Source: Sipunculus nudus (lineage: Eukaryota > Annelida > Sipuncula > Golfingiida > Sipunculidae). Taken from it: DNA of 64,000 nt. The number at the start of each line of letters is the position of its first letter. Position 1 is the first letter of the stretch. Below the pieces are notes generated by a model. That model had not been told where the DNA came from. It did no database searches and saw nothing but the letters and a program-made list of their open reading frames with translations. Positions 49,801 through 60,399 of this stretch are shown here, piece by piece. A program made the translations under genes and the position numbers. The stretch lies in assembly GCA_026874595.1 (NCBI GenBank), contig CM049307.1:32475862-32539861 (forward strand), read 5' to 3'.

Positions 49801-52800
49801 GGTTCCTGAGATATGAGCTTGGATGTGTCCAGCGTTATCTAGAATGTAGGTGGCGCCACCTGTCATAAAATCAAGAAAGCTGTCCACGATGTATAAACCT
49901 GCAAAATTTTAGGCAGTTATGTTGAACCACTACAGAGAAATGAGTAATTTTAGGCCACGGCAGACTAACAGACAGACGCTGTGCAAACATTGTTACAGGT
50001 GGCCCCACCATTTTTTGTGTATGTTACAGAGCTATCAAAGGGCTACATTTGTATAAATTTTATTTCCTGATCGGTCAAACGGTTCCCGAGATATAAGCTT
50101 GGATGTCATCAGCGTGAACGTGAACGTAGGTGGCGCCACCTGTCATAAAATCAAGAAAGCTATCCTGGATGTATACACATGACGAATTTCAGGTGAATTA
50201 GTCAATTCACTGCAGAGATATGAGTGATTTTAACCCAAGGCAGATGAACAGATGGACACTGTGCAAACATGGTTACAGGTGGCGCCACCATTTTTTGTGT
50301 ATGTTATAAAGCAATCCAAGGGCTACATTTGTATCAATTTTATATCCTGATCGGTCAAACGGTTCCCAAGATATGAGGGTTTATGAGTGGAAACAGACCC
50401 ACAAATGGACACTGGATAGAGAGGAAAGGTCAGAGGTCAATGCAAATTGCTTAGGCACCAGTTCACATGTGACCCGATAATAGGTGTAAGTTTGGGAAAA
50501 ATCGGTCCATTAGTCTTCGAGGAGCTCTCTGGAAACGAACGCTGCCGCGGCGGAGGAACTCGGTCAAAAACATAGTATCCGCAAAACTTCGTTTTGGCGG
50601 ATACAAAAATACAGGTGGCTCCACCAGTCTGCAGAAACTAATAAAAACACTTAATGGTCAATATCCATGCAAAAAATCATGGTGATCTCTGCATTAGTTG
50701 TTCAGATACTTCAGTTTTTGTATCAAATTGTCCATTATTCTGAGGGATACTTCGGAGTCCTATAGCTTGAAGGATATGGGTAACAGAGACCTAATTTCAA
50801 GTTTCCACAGGCACCTTAAATGGGCCTCCTTGCATGACAAGAATGAAGATTCTAGGTCCAGTTGTTGCGATTTGTACCCTGTTGACAGATAACCACATCT
50901 TTAAAGGTCTCAAAAAAAAGAAAAAAATTCGTAAAAATTTGAAAAAAAAATAGAGGTGGCACACCCAGTCTGCAGAAACTGATGGAACAGCTCATGATCA
51001 ATATGTATGCCGAAAATCATGACCATCAGTGTTGTAGTTATTGAAATACTGCAGTTTTTGTATCAAATTTTCCATTATTCTGGGGGGGGGGGGGTACTTT
51101 GGACCCATACAGCTTAAAGAATATGGGTAACAGAGACCTAATTTCAAGTTTCCATGGAGACTTTTCATGGGTCTCCCTGTGTGTCAAGAATGAAGATTCT
51201 CGGTCTAGTTTTTATGATTTGTGCCCTGTTAACAGATGTTCATATCTTTAAAGGTCTCAAAAATACAGAAAAATTTCGTAAAAAAAACCGAACAAATACA
51301 GGTGGTGCCACCAGTCTGCAGAAACTGATGAAACACTCCATGATCAATATCCATGCAAACAATTATGGTTATCTCTGCATTAGTTGTTCAGATACTTATT
51401 ATTCAAATTTTCCATTATTCTGAGCTGTACTTTGAGTGCCATAGCTCAAAGGATATGGGTAACAGAGACCAAATTTCAGGTTTCCATGGAGACTTATCAT
51501 GGGTCTCCCTGTGTGTCAAGAACGAAGATTCTAGGTCCAGTCGTTAAGATTTGTACCCTGTTGACAGATAACTACATCCTTAAAGGTCTCAAAAATGGAG
51601 AAAACAATTCGTGAACATTGAAAAATACAGGTGGCGCCACCAGTCTGCACAAACTGATGAAACATCTCATGATCAATATGTATGTCGAAAATCATGACCA
51701 TCAGTGATGTAGGTAATGAGATATTGAAGTTTTTGTATGAAATTTTTGACTATTCTGGGGGGTAATTTTGGGCCCTATAGCTCGAAGGATATGGGTAACA
51801 GAGACCTAATTTCTGGTTTCGATGGAGACTTTTCATAGGTCTCTCAGTGTGTCAAAAATGAAGATTCTAGGTCCAGTCGTTACGATTTGTGCCACGCTAA
51901 CAGATGACAGCATCCTCAAAGGTCTCAAAAATAGAGGAAAAAATCGTAAAAAATCAAACAGTACAGGTGGCGCCACCAGTCTGCAGGAACTGATCCAACA
52001 TCTCATGATCAATATGTATGCCAAAAATGAAGACCATCAGTGATGTAGTTATTGAGATATTGAAGTTTTTGTATGAAATTTTTTACTATTCTGGGGGGTA
52101 CTTTGGGGCCCCATAGCTCAAAGGATATGGGTAACAGAGACCTAATTTCTGGTTTCCAAGGAGATTTTTCATGGACCTCTCAGTGTGTCAAGAATTAAGA
52201 TTCTAAGTCCAGTCTTTATGATTTGTGCCTTGTTAACAGATGTTCACATTTTTAAAGGTCTCAAAAATAGAGAAAAAAATTCGTAAAAAATCGAAAAATA
52301 CAGGTGGCCCCACCAGTCTGCAGGAAGTGATGTAACATCTCATGATCAATAAGTATGCCAAAAATCATGACCATCAGTCAAGTAGTTAATGAGATATTGA
52401 AGTTTTTGTATGAAATTTTTTACTTTTCTGGGGGGTACTTTGGGGCCACATAGCTCGAAGGATATGGGTAACAGAGACCTAATTTCTGGTTTCCAAGGAG
52501 ATTTTTTATGGACCTCTCAGAATCCCAAGTTACAAGGTTCTAGGTCCAGTGGTTACGATTTGTGCCTGGTTAACGGACGGACAGACGGACAAAGAGTGAT
52601 CGCTATAGCTCAGATGACTTTCAGTCAGCTGAGCTAATAAATTATACAAACATACTAACAAACAAATGTTAGCTTCTGGATACAAATGTTCTAGTACCAG
52701 ATATTAAAGGTTACAGGTTTGTTTTTTCTTAAAGTGGAAATATTTGGCATAAAATACTTATGAAAACTAGATATTTCTTGGCACCGCAGGTGCCACAGTA

Positions 52801-55800
52801 TACCCAGACAATTAATCCCCCTCCCCTTTAAGAATAGGCCCCCATCTTCAGCAACAATTAATATCAGACCACACTCATAGAAAAGGTCACTCTCACAGAA
52901 AAGGTCATGACCCCAATTTCAATATACATCATCCCCTAACCCATGTCTATGTATATGCATAATATAAAAGAAATCTGTCCATTAGTTTTTGACTTATAAT
53001 GCTCACAGTACTGTTAAGTGGCAATGATGGGGTATTAAACGGCACGAAAACAAGAAAAAGAATAACAGGTGGCTCTACCAGTTTCTGGTACATGACAACA
53101 CTATCCAAGATCTTAGGTCAAGTTGATTTTTGGACTAATCAATGCATCCCTTATTGAGATATTAATGATTTTGTGTGATTTTCACCATATATGGCAATAT
53201 TCAAGGTCAAGGCCACTCTCATAGGAAAGGTCACGACCCCAATTTAAATAAACATCATCCCATAACTTATATCTATGTATATTCATAATATGAAAGAAAT
53301 CTGTCCATTAGTTTTTGACTTATAATGCTCACAGTACTGTCTAGTAGCAATTTTGGGGGTATTAAACGGCAAGAAAAAAGTAAAGAAAAACAGGTGGTGC
53401 CACCAGTTTCTGGAACTTGACAACCCTATCCATGATCTTCCATCAACTTGATTTTGGGATCAATCCATGCAAGATTTCTTGAGATATTTAAGAATTTGTG
53501 TGATTGTCCCAAAAATTGGACCTATTCAAGGTCAGGGACACTCTCCTAGTCAAGGTCATGACCTCATTTTAAATAGGCGACGTCTTCTCACCCATATCTA
53601 TACATATACCAAGTTTGGTAAAGATCCGTGAAATATTTTTTGTGTTATCGTGCCAACAAGATTTATATGCGGCGGCGGGGGGACCAGTATGAAAACATAG
53701 TATCCCTCCGACTTTATACAATAATTACCTTACAGATAATGAAACCTAATTATTCATTGATTGAAGAAGTCCCTATCATTGTTACAATCTTGGGCAGTAC
53801 TTGAAGACTATATTTAATGTTTTTCTTTTTTTTGGTATCTGGGAGGAGTTATTTTCAGATGTTAGCTGACTTCCATAAAGGAATACAAGTATGGTCAATG
53901 TTTTTACAACTCCTGAAAATGACTGATCATATTTTATGTGGCTAACACTGTACAGTTCAACAGTGAAGAGAAAGTTCAGAATTGCAGCCTAAACCATATA
54001 AATCGTTGATGTTTTGGCATGCTTTTGAAAATTCCTTTTACAACTTCTTGTAGAAGGAGTTGCATTTTCAACTAGTCTGTCTCATGTAGAATTTTGCAAA
54101 TGATTACATACACATGCAAGCATCTTGTATTAAAATGTTACCATCAGGCAAAAAAAGTTAGTGATGACCTAGTATTTACAGACTGATTAAGAAATCCTCC
54201 TTGTTTTACATCCGAGTGTTACAGCTTTGACTCATGTCCCCTCAAAACACAAGGTGATCAGAGTATTCTTAACAAAACAAAAAGGTCAAAACAGCCATTT
54301 TTTTTATCAAAGTACCAACATTTCAAACATTTTCATTATTTACTCATCTGACTTTAACAATAACTTTGGTTTACTGTCCATTAATAACACTACTGGTGCT
54401 GCCTGGTGCTGTAACTAAAGCGACCATGACAGGTGTTTAAGTGTCTGGTGTATGTGCACCATACTAACCTCTGTACCCCTCTCTTCTCATCACCATAGTC
54501 TTTTTCTCTGAGTTCATTCAGATCTCCAATCAGCTGATTAAAGGAACTGTAACATGTGAAAAGAAAACATGTATACCATACAACAGAACTGTAAGTTGAT
54601 CTGTTTAAATCAACATAAGGATAAAGTTACTCCAAAGGAACACATGGAACATTGACCAATTCGAACTGAGGTTTCATGCTACATATAAGTGGACTGCTAA
54701 AAGATAACACAAACAAATCATATTATACAATCAACTGTATTTTTTAGTAACATAACTGAAATAAATGTGATTATATATAAAAAGGCTTTAAAACAGTATT
54801 CCATTTATTTGTTTTCTAAAATGTTACAAAATACCACTGTTCATCATAGTCCAACATATAGTCACATGATTCCTTTTGACATATAATGATGAATTACTGA
54901 TTGTCATGTACTTTGGCTATTCAAGAGTTAACAATTCATTATGGCATCTCAAGAGTTAAACAGCAGCACTCATTGTCACTTAAACATTTTCTGTTTTGGT
55001 TTTGGACTCATTCATTTTTCGTGCAAAACTACTGCAACTAAGAGACACTGTTAAACAAGGGACCCATGGGTCAGTGTGCTCAGCTGAAGTTGACCTTGAG
55101 GGTAAAATTCTAAAATAATATCAAATGGAGATAAAGTGTAAGAGAAAGAGGTTATAAAGGCCATGGTTGGTTTATATGATTGGTTTGTATTGATGAGCAA
55201 GAAATTGTTGCAAATAATATTTTGTGACCTGACCATGTGTTTCCTAATGTTGAAACTGAAGCATGTGAGCAGTTTGTGAACAAATGATCTGTACTATTAC
55301 CATGATCATTAGTTGGCCTATTGATTAACAGTTGACATTTCAGTAGTTTACACATTTGTTCAATTGAATCTATTTTTTTGTAAAATATATATTATTAAAT
55401 ATATATGTATGTTTTTATGAAATGTATACAGTTGAAATATAACTAATTAACAACATAAAACAGGGCAAACAAAGCCTGATCTCAAACTCTGCTGAGGCAG
55501 GAAAATAAAGAACAAATGTTTGTATTAAATCCTCGTTTTTTTATCACATCAATTTTTTAAAATTTAAATTTATATTTCTATACATTTCCAATATAACATA
55601 TATATCTGAATATAAAAGTTGATTCATAATTCTCAATTGCATTATCATAAATCTCAATCTTGTCAGATAACACCACATCATGCATACAAATGTTTATTTA
55701 TTTTTTACCACAAAAATATATCTTTAAAATCTGCAAAACAATAAATATCTAAAAATAATACTTGATTTTGATTTCACAATTTTTAATTGTGTCTTTATTT

Positions 55801-58800
55801 ATCCATAATGTGCTTCATATTTTATAAGTTTAAGCATACTGATGGGTTCAATTATATTTGTTAAAATCATTTAAAAGAAAATTGATTTCTTTAAAAATGC
55901 TACATTACACAACATTGCATCTTCTGGATTACACCTTGAATTACTTTTTCAAGGAAAGTTTTTGCATATTGGAGTGGAAACAGCATTACAATTAAGGAGA
56001 TACAGTGAAAACAATAACAGTTACTGCATAACACTTGGTGGGTTGGGTTTGCAGGGGGGGGGGGGGTGATTGGGGTGGTGATATTAGAATAACTGTACAC
56101 CTTTCACAGCAGGGGATCTCCCCCAGTGACTGTAACAAATCAGAAACCCTGGCACAGCTGATTTCCAGTGACCTGGAGTGTGACCCTGCATCTGTAATCT
56201 GTAATCAAAGCAAATGACTACAATAGAGCCTCAAGAAAAAAATTAATAACTAGCTTAATTTTCAATTGCTGATGACGAAAAACTTGCTAAAAACTTGCAT
56301 AAGCGGGGAAACCCGGTTAAAATGGTCCAATTGGCCGAAACTGCAAGTACAAGGGCTATGAGTCTTGAAGCAATGTCATTCACAGGATCGAGTTCAGTTC
56401 TCGAATGGCATGGCTGGGTCTCCGCTGCTGGGATCGGTGGAGGGAATGTAGGTTGCTTCTGGCTTTGTTGCTGTGGATGCTGTAGCTTTCTAAAAAGGAC
56501 AACAGCTCCAGATGGACAGTGGCGCCCTCTACGGCTCCCTGCTTGGCTTGGCGTGGCACTGTGACTGTTGGCTCGGAGAACATGCTTAAGGAGTGCACAG
56601 GGCTGAGGTCTTGACTGCAGCAACCTGTAGCTGCTCGATGAGCATATACTTCTTTTTGGCTTGCCTTAGCTTAATTTTCAAGCTGTTATTTTCAAATTTC
56701 AGATTTAAACAAATTAAATATTTATGTTTACATGCTGTGAAAATTAAATCAATGGTACTTACAGGAAAAAAACGTGCCATGGTCAAAGTTGGGCAAAATT
56801 TAAGGTACTGATTTTATTTTTATGCTAATAACATAAAAAATTTACAAAATTTAGATCTAATTTTGGGTGAACAATTGAATCTTAATTAAACATAGTTATA
56901 TACTTGGGAAAATAGACTCTAGTTTCAAAATTTTTCATGTTCAGTGAGTAAATATTTTTCCTGATTTTTTACAAAGTCTATTATGTTTGGGCCCATAACT
57001 TAAAGAATTTATACTTAACAGACTTTATTTCTGGCATGTAAATAGGAACTATATAGAGGAATATTAATGGTAAATATGAGGAAAAACAGATGAGTGGTTT
57101 TGATATTAGGCAGTCCTGAAGTGTGAAAATAGGATTTTAATAAAAAAACTGAGGTTTTTCCTTAATTTCACAGAGGAACGAAGTCGCAAAGACCCAGTTT
57201 TCTGCTTAGTAGGAGATCTTGGGGACATCTAACATTATGCTGAATTTTGGATTCCTAGGTCTTATGGTTTCAAAACGTGTCACATCTATGGACGGACGGA
57301 CAGACGATGGACAAATGGACCCAACTATAGCTCAGATGACTTATAGTCAGCTGAGCTAAAAATCTATAGTTGTGTTAAATTTATATGTGAAAGATAATCA
57401 AGTTTCCTGCATTAAACAGAATTAATCATATTCTTTAGTATTTATGATGAATATGATAAGACCACCAGGAATCAAAAGATACTTCACTTACTCTCTGTCA
57501 ACAGTCAGGCATTCAACACCAGGTGGCAGGGCGATCACATTAGCTGTACGACGGTCCTCACTGGACAAATACAAAATCATTTATTACTGACAGTTCATGA
57601 GTGCTAAATAATAAAAAAAAATAAATAAAATAAAATAAAAACAGAATATAATCTCTGATATGATAATTTATAGATGAGTGTTAACTTAAAAAGGCCACCT
57701 GGACATATATTGATGATACAAAGATGCATGTGTGAGACAAGGCAAAGATAAAACTTAGTCAAAATTATGCACTGGATTGCACTGGATTCATTTGTTTAAA
57801 ATAGTAAAACCTACACTGTTAATTTAAATTTTAAAACTGCCTGAAACTTGTATTGTATTTCCATATATACACAAGAATTCAACAGGTAAAAGCATAACAG
57901 AACTTAAAATATAAATAAACAGGTACACTGCCTATGCAGTGCAGCATATGACACTGGCATACACACTCTAAATATAAAGTTGATATATCTTTTTGTGCAT
58001 GTTTGCTGGGAAAAACATGGTGAATTATAATACAAACTTGAGGCTTGACTTACATCTACAACAAACTCATATTTATAAAAGATAAAATATACAATAATAA
58101 TAATGGAGAATGTGACATTAATCACTACCTGAGGAGAGCTTTCTCTCCGAAGTAGTCCCCTCGCTGCAGCTTCCTTATCTCTTTAGGATCATTAAACCCT
58201 TGGATTTTCTGGGTTACTTTTACCTGGAATAATTTAATATGGATCCTGCTTGAAAAAGATGTCAGCATGTACATCAATATGAGATGCTGAAATGCATATG
58301 TCATGCACTTTATAAAGTCACAAAAATTCAGTGCTTCCACTGAAATTATTGTTAAAATTATCAAAAAGCAAATCTAATAATTTAAAAAAAAAAAAAAAAA
58401 TTCTCAATTTGTTGTCTATTATCACACATGTAAGCTAGATTACATGACTTGCATGATTTCATATGTTCAAGCTATCGCACAGAATGTTAAGTTTTTGCAT
58501 GACTTGGCATGGGACACCTAGTTTGCAATATCAGTCAAGTTAATATTACATGATATCAAACACAAAATATGATGTAATTATCTAGATATCAAACAGAAAA
58601 TATGTACTGTACTTATATTGGAACCTGTATTATCATTAGTATGCTCTATAAGCAGTGTTTGTGCTATGCTCAACTATTTGAACGAAAGTGCAGTTGCCCA
58701 TCAAGTTTGGCCACCAGGAGGTGCTGTCTCTGTCGAATTCCCTCTACGTAACATTTAGCCACCACCCGTTGGTATATAACCTTTTAAGACAGCCTCTATA

Positions 58801-59989
58801 CTAATTTGCTGGTGTGGTCTGGGGCCATTTAATTATCATCCACTGTTTGCAAATTTCCTCTCTTGCAGTGCTGTACAACAAGCTATGCATGGAGACAGCC
58901 ATTGTTGTTAACATGCTGAGCTATTCAGATTTTGTTTTACTGGCTGCGTAATGGCCACAGTCAGCTTTGTTTAAATGCTGAGCCAATCAGATTTTATCTT
59001 ATCCAGAGTCAGTTTGCTGGGTGTTTGGCAGCTTGCCAAATCTGAAAAATCCTTCCATTTGTCACAGCGTGTGAGTGGAAGGTGACTCCAGGAGGTCACG
59101 CACTGTGTTCAGAGCATATATCATTAGTGGTTCAGAATAGAATTTTTGCTCATAACGCATATTATGGAGCCAGTATAAGATTTTAAAAAATTACTTTTCA
59201 TGGGAAACTACAATCGCCTGTTGTAAAAAAGAGTTGTTTGTAACTGAGAGGTGTCTGTTATACAGAGGTGTCCTTAATACAGAGGTGTCTGTAACAGAAA
59301 GGTGTATGTTATAGCAGGGGTCTAAAGAAGAGAGGTGCCTGTAATAGGTGCTGTAATAGTAGTGTCTGTAAATACAGAGGCAGTTTTATTTTGTATACAA
59401 CAAGATGCTTACCTCTCCCTTATTGAGTATGAAGAAGCTATCTCCGGTGCCACCCTCTCTGATGATATACTCTCCCTCATGGAAAAAGTCCTGGCAGTAA
59501 CAACACCAGACCATATGTATGCAATCACCAAGCAATTAATCCCCCATCACTCACTCTACCTAGCTCACCTATCCCCCACTCCTCATTTTTCATATATCAG
59601 TCTACTGTATAACCATTTTTACCCTTTCATCAATTTTAATTCTTGTTTTACTTGTTTTTATTTCCAACCTAGCATAGTACCACTTAAATCAGTGTGAAAA
59701 TAAAAATTATATGTGAGTTAAATTTAAAACTGCATGTACAGGCCAATAAAACATTGGGCATTTTAAATAATTTGTGAATATTCTGAGACAAAAATATGTC
59801 AACATATTCAGAAGTATAATTTTATTATATATAACTTTACAGCATCAAAGATTTAAGTCAAAATCAAATTTATTATTAATAAATGTCGTCATCTGACCAA
59901 TAGTGCAGGCTACCACATGACTTACCACTTCCAGGACATCAGCTATTTTGGCAAGCTTATCTGCAGGCAATCCCCGGAGCAAAGGCACA
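34735..59989 (-). CDS. PRKG1: cGMP-dependent protein kinase (PKG, foraging/PRKG1 type), 3' part of gene, 13 exons
   Basis: Serine/threonine kinase activated by cGMP in the cytoplasm. Exons run from 59926-59989 down to 34735-34830. All junction phases agree and give 465 residues plus TAG. Numbering from the first visible Ser, residues 1-128 are cyclic-nucleotide-binding domain B, with the phosphate-binding cassette [16 protein letters not shown] (73-88; E75, R84). The kinase follows: Gly loop LGMGGFGRV (161-169), ATP-anchoring K185 in [12 protein letters not shown] (277-284), DFG (297-299), activation-loop T312 in [13 protein letters not shown] (321-323). The C-terminal tail ends SGWDEQF, as in PKGs. 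The N-terminal leucine zipper, autoinhibitory segment and most of domain A lie beyond position 64000. The kinase looks fully functional. Whether it is the PRKG1 or PRKG2 orthologue cannot be settled without the N-terminus. Confidence 0.97.
35095..35280. mobile_element. left-half copy of the MITE at 46625
   Basis: GGTTCTCAGGCAC, CATCAATTTTAA, TTTTCAAAAGAAACT, TGAGCTC and ATTATCATGCTTTTCCCT occur in the same order as at 46640-46860. No right terminus is present. It lies in the last PKG intron. Confidence 0.65.
35800..36020 (-). mobile_element. possible SINE remnant
   Basis: The minus strand has GGGTTTGATTCCC (B-box-like, about 35930-35942) followed by a GC-richer body that ends near a CTCCACCCTTACC stretch. 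No A box of good quality was seen. Low-confidence call. Confidence 0.35.
36148..36425 (-). repeat. 45-bp minisatellite built from the PKG exon/donor junction
   Basis: Seven units, counting the genuine junction, with spacing of 41-47 bp. On the minus strand each carries an ATTATACC(C/T)AAG|GTAAAG-like block followed by ACTGTGTGTGTTTGTC. The genuine PKG donor is at 36425/36426. Four further intact AAG|GTAAAG donors lie at 36336, 36249, 36205 and 36160 (GT side). Two units have lost or shifted the donor. Confidence 0.9.
36426..36492 (-). CDS. PRKG1: PKG exon: start of AGC-kinase C-tail
   Basis: Acceptor CACTGTAG, donor CCCAAG|GTAAAG. Reads [18 protein letters not shown], then IIPK, after a split Lys codon. 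Confidence 0.96.
36493..37043. other. PKG intron, nothing recognised
   Basis: AT-rich intron. Confidence 0.7.
37044..37229 (-). CDS. PRKG1: PKG exon: kinase C-lobe, helices after the activation loop
   Basis: Acceptor TTTCCAG, donor CACAA|GTGAGC. Reads [27 protein letters not shown] and [11 protein letters not shown]. Confidence 0.97.
37230..38049. other. PKG intron, nothing recognised
   Basis: No repeat or additional exon seen. Confidence 0.65.
38050..38213 (-). CDS. PRKG1: PKG exon: DFG to APE, activation loop
   Basis: Acceptor GATTGTAG, donor GGAAG|GTGGGT. Reads [36 protein letters not shown] and [13 protein letters not shown]. It holds the Mg-binding Asp and the activation-loop Thr. Confidence 0.98.
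38494..38957. mobile_element. 464-bp MITE flanked by TTAA (copy 2)
   Basis: Homologous to 16191-16656 over its full length, flanked by TTAA at 38490-38493 and 38958-38961. Termini AGATGCCTATTCACC and complement GGGGCCAATCACCTA. It lies in the PKG intron between the activation-loop and catalytic-loop exons. Confidence 0.85.
39157..39298 (-). CDS. PRKG1: PKG exon: catalytic loop
   Basis: Acceptor TTATTTCAG, donor AAACTG|GTAGGT. Reads [30 protein letters not shown] and [13 protein letters not shown], which includes the catalytic Asp. Confidence 0.98.
39299..40289. other. PKG intron, nothing recognised
   Basis: AT-rich intron. Confidence 0.65.
40290..40379 (-). CDS. PRKG1: PKG exon: hinge region
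   Basis: Acceptor GTTTTTCAG, donor GGACAG|GTAAAA. Reads [20 protein letters not shown] and GELWTILRD, the hinge between kinase lobes. Confidence 0.97.
40515..44213 (+). mobile_element. dispersed repeat family E, copy E2 (rearranged)
   Basis: Left end ACAAGGGACCCATGGGTCAC (CGGCGCTCAGCTGA follows). Right end near 44199-44213, TATAGCTCAGAAGACTTTGA. The family's 3' half occurs more than once inside, at about 42370-42850, 42960-43660 and a partial third from 43676. This suggests internal unequal exchange. A poly(G) tract lies at 42126-42139 and GACGGACG-type repeats at 43570-43650. It occupies most of a 4.06-kb PKG intron. Confidence 0.7.
44439..44578 (-). CDS. PRKG1: PKG exon: ATP-anchoring lysine and helix C
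   Basis: Acceptor TTTTGCAG, donor GCAAG|GTAAAT. Reads [20 protein letters not shown], then [14 protein letters not shown]. It contains the conserved Lys and the helix-C Glu. Confidence 0.97.
44579..46022. other. PKG intron, nothing recognised
   Basis: A plus-strand frame at 45106-45504 has no motif and is rejected. Confidence 0.6.
46023..46149 (-). CDS. PRKG1: PKG exon: linker and glycine-rich loop
   Basis: Acceptor GATTATAG. The phase that fits the next exon requires the donor GAACTG|GTTGGT, a weaker site than the others. Reads [20 protein letters not shown] and [10 protein letters not shown]. Confidence 0.95.
46625..46969. mobile_element. 345-bp MITE with TTA target duplication
   Basis: Inverted termini of about 36 bp: left GGCCAAATAAAAAG, then TTCTCAGGCACT; right complement GGCCAAAAAAAATAAGG, then TTCTCAGGCACT. 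TTA stands on both sides (46622-46624, 46970-46972). A 3-bp TTA duplication with GGCC termini fits PIF/Harbinger-type MITEs. It lies in the largest PKG intron. Confidence 0.75.
46980..49249. other. PKG intron, unique-looking sequence with a 20-bp palindrome
   Basis: No exon seen. A perfect palindrome lies at 48002-48021 in a patch rich in CACTGCA/TGCAGTG motifs (47960-48135). Confidence 0.6.
48002..48021. repeat. perfect 20-bp palindrome
   Basis: ACACTGCACATGTGCAGTGT equals its own reverse complement. Related half-sites occur several times within 150 bp. Confidence 0.9.
49250..52638 (+). mobile_element. dispersed repeat family E, copy E3, with internal tandem arrays
   Basis: Left end AACAAGTGACCCATGGGTCA. 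Right end has GGACGGACAGACGGAC and a terminal hairpin at 52607-52635 (13-bp arms, one mismatch, loop TTC). The interior differs from E1, E2 and E4. It has three units of about 279 bp (starts near 49574, 49850, 50129) and six units of about 335 bp (near 50612, 50951, 51298, 51628, 51963, 52300). The junctions carry GGTGGCGCCACC-like palindromes. Confidence 0.75.
50612..52565 (+). repeat. 335-bp tandem array inside E3
   Basis: Six units, each opening with a form of AGGTGGCGCCACCAGTCTGC and containing GGATATGGGTAACAGAGACC and GATTCTAGGTCCAGT. Spacing is 330-347 bp. Confidence 0.9.
52755..53725 (+). mobile_element. repeat element with two 325-bp internal units
   Basis: Begins near GGCACCGCAGGTGCC (6-bp hairpin) and ends GCGGCGGCGGGGGGACCAG, then CATAGTATCCCTCCGAC. 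Internal units start near 53066 and 53391 with ACAGGTGGCTCTACCAG and ACAGGTGGTGCCACCAG. It is related in style to E3 and lies in the same PKG intron. Confidence 0.55.
54469..54546 (-). CDS. PRKG1: PKG exon: end of cyclic-nucleotide-binding domain B
   Basis: Acceptor TGTTACAG, donor CAGAG|GTTAGT. Reads [20 protein letters not shown] and KRGVQ between split codons. Confidence 0.95.
55054..57360 (+). mobile_element. dispersed repeat family E, copy E4
   Basis: Left end AACAAGGGACCCATGGGTCA. Right end has GGACGGACGGACAGACG and a terminal hairpin at 57329-57357 (AGCTCAGATGACT, loop TAT, AGTCAGCTGAGCT). The interior is collinear with E1, including the poly(G) tract at about 56055-56066. A GC-richer insert at about 56285-56640 is absent from E1. 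It fills most of a 2.9-kb PKG intron. Confidence 0.8.
57492..57560 (-). CDS. PRKG1: PKG exon: phosphate-binding cassette, second part
   Basis: Acceptor TTTGTCCAG, donor CAGAGA|GTAAGT. Reads [20 protein letters not shown] and DR. The cassette Arg is R84 of the visible protein. Confidence 0.97.
57561..58128. other. PKG intron, nothing recognised
   Basis: AT-rich intron with an A-rich AATAAA-type patch near 57610-57640. Confidence 0.65.
58129..58223 (-). CDS. PRKG1: PKG exon: phosphate-binding cassette, first part
   Basis: Acceptor ATTCCAG, donor CTCAG|GTAGTG. Reads [20 protein letters not shown] and [11 protein letters not shown]. Confidence 0.97.
58224..59221. other. PKG intron, poly(A) tract only
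   Basis: Poly(A) run at about 58384-58400. No exon seen. Confidence 0.6.
59222..59400. repeat. degenerate minisatellite next to a PKG exon
   Basis: Imperfect units of about 20-23 bp built on ACAGAGGTGTCTGTAATA, ending about 12 bp from the donor side of the exon at 59413-59490. Confidence 0.65.
59413..59490 (-). CDS. PRKG1: PKG exon: domain B beta-barrel
   Basis: Acceptor TACTGCCAG, donor GGAGAG|GTAAGC, phase 0 at both ends. Reads [20 protein letters not shown], then ILNKGE. Confidence 0.97.
59926..59989 (-). CDS. PRKG1: PKG exon: start of domain B (first exon visible)
   Basis: Acceptor CTTGTTTCAG, donor GGAAGTG|GTAAGT. Reads [20 protein letters not shown] plus V after a Ser codon split across the upstream intron. 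The preceding exon must end with two bases of that codon and is not in the window. Confidence 0.95.
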
Positions 59990-60399
59990 CTGAAACAAGG
60001 AATCCTTGCTATTATAAATACATACAACTACCACAATAATTCCTGAATATCTGTTCCCCAGTGAGATAAAAGAAATTATCAATATTATCCATACTGCTAT
60101 GATGGTTTGTGTTAAAGCTGGTCTATGATAAGTTCTTGAGTTAAAACCTTGTGAAAAGGTTTCTAAAGAATTTGAGAAAATAACCTTGGTATTTTATACA
60201 TCAGATATAGCAGGACTGGTTTGCCTTTAGTTCTGGCTTAAATCAAAATTCAAATACATGACTGAAAAAAAAAACAGGTCATCAATAGCTCCCCTGGCTG
60301 TTATACAAACAACCACTACACGAGCAGTTCAGAAATTCAAAATGACAGCCCTTGTCCTTGGGATCATTTTCTTTCCTTTTACTTTGTTTGAACATTTAT

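Noticed and set aside
59335-59697. 120-codon plus-strand frame
   Set aside because: Its first half is antisense to the PKG exon at 59413-59490. The rest has no motif.
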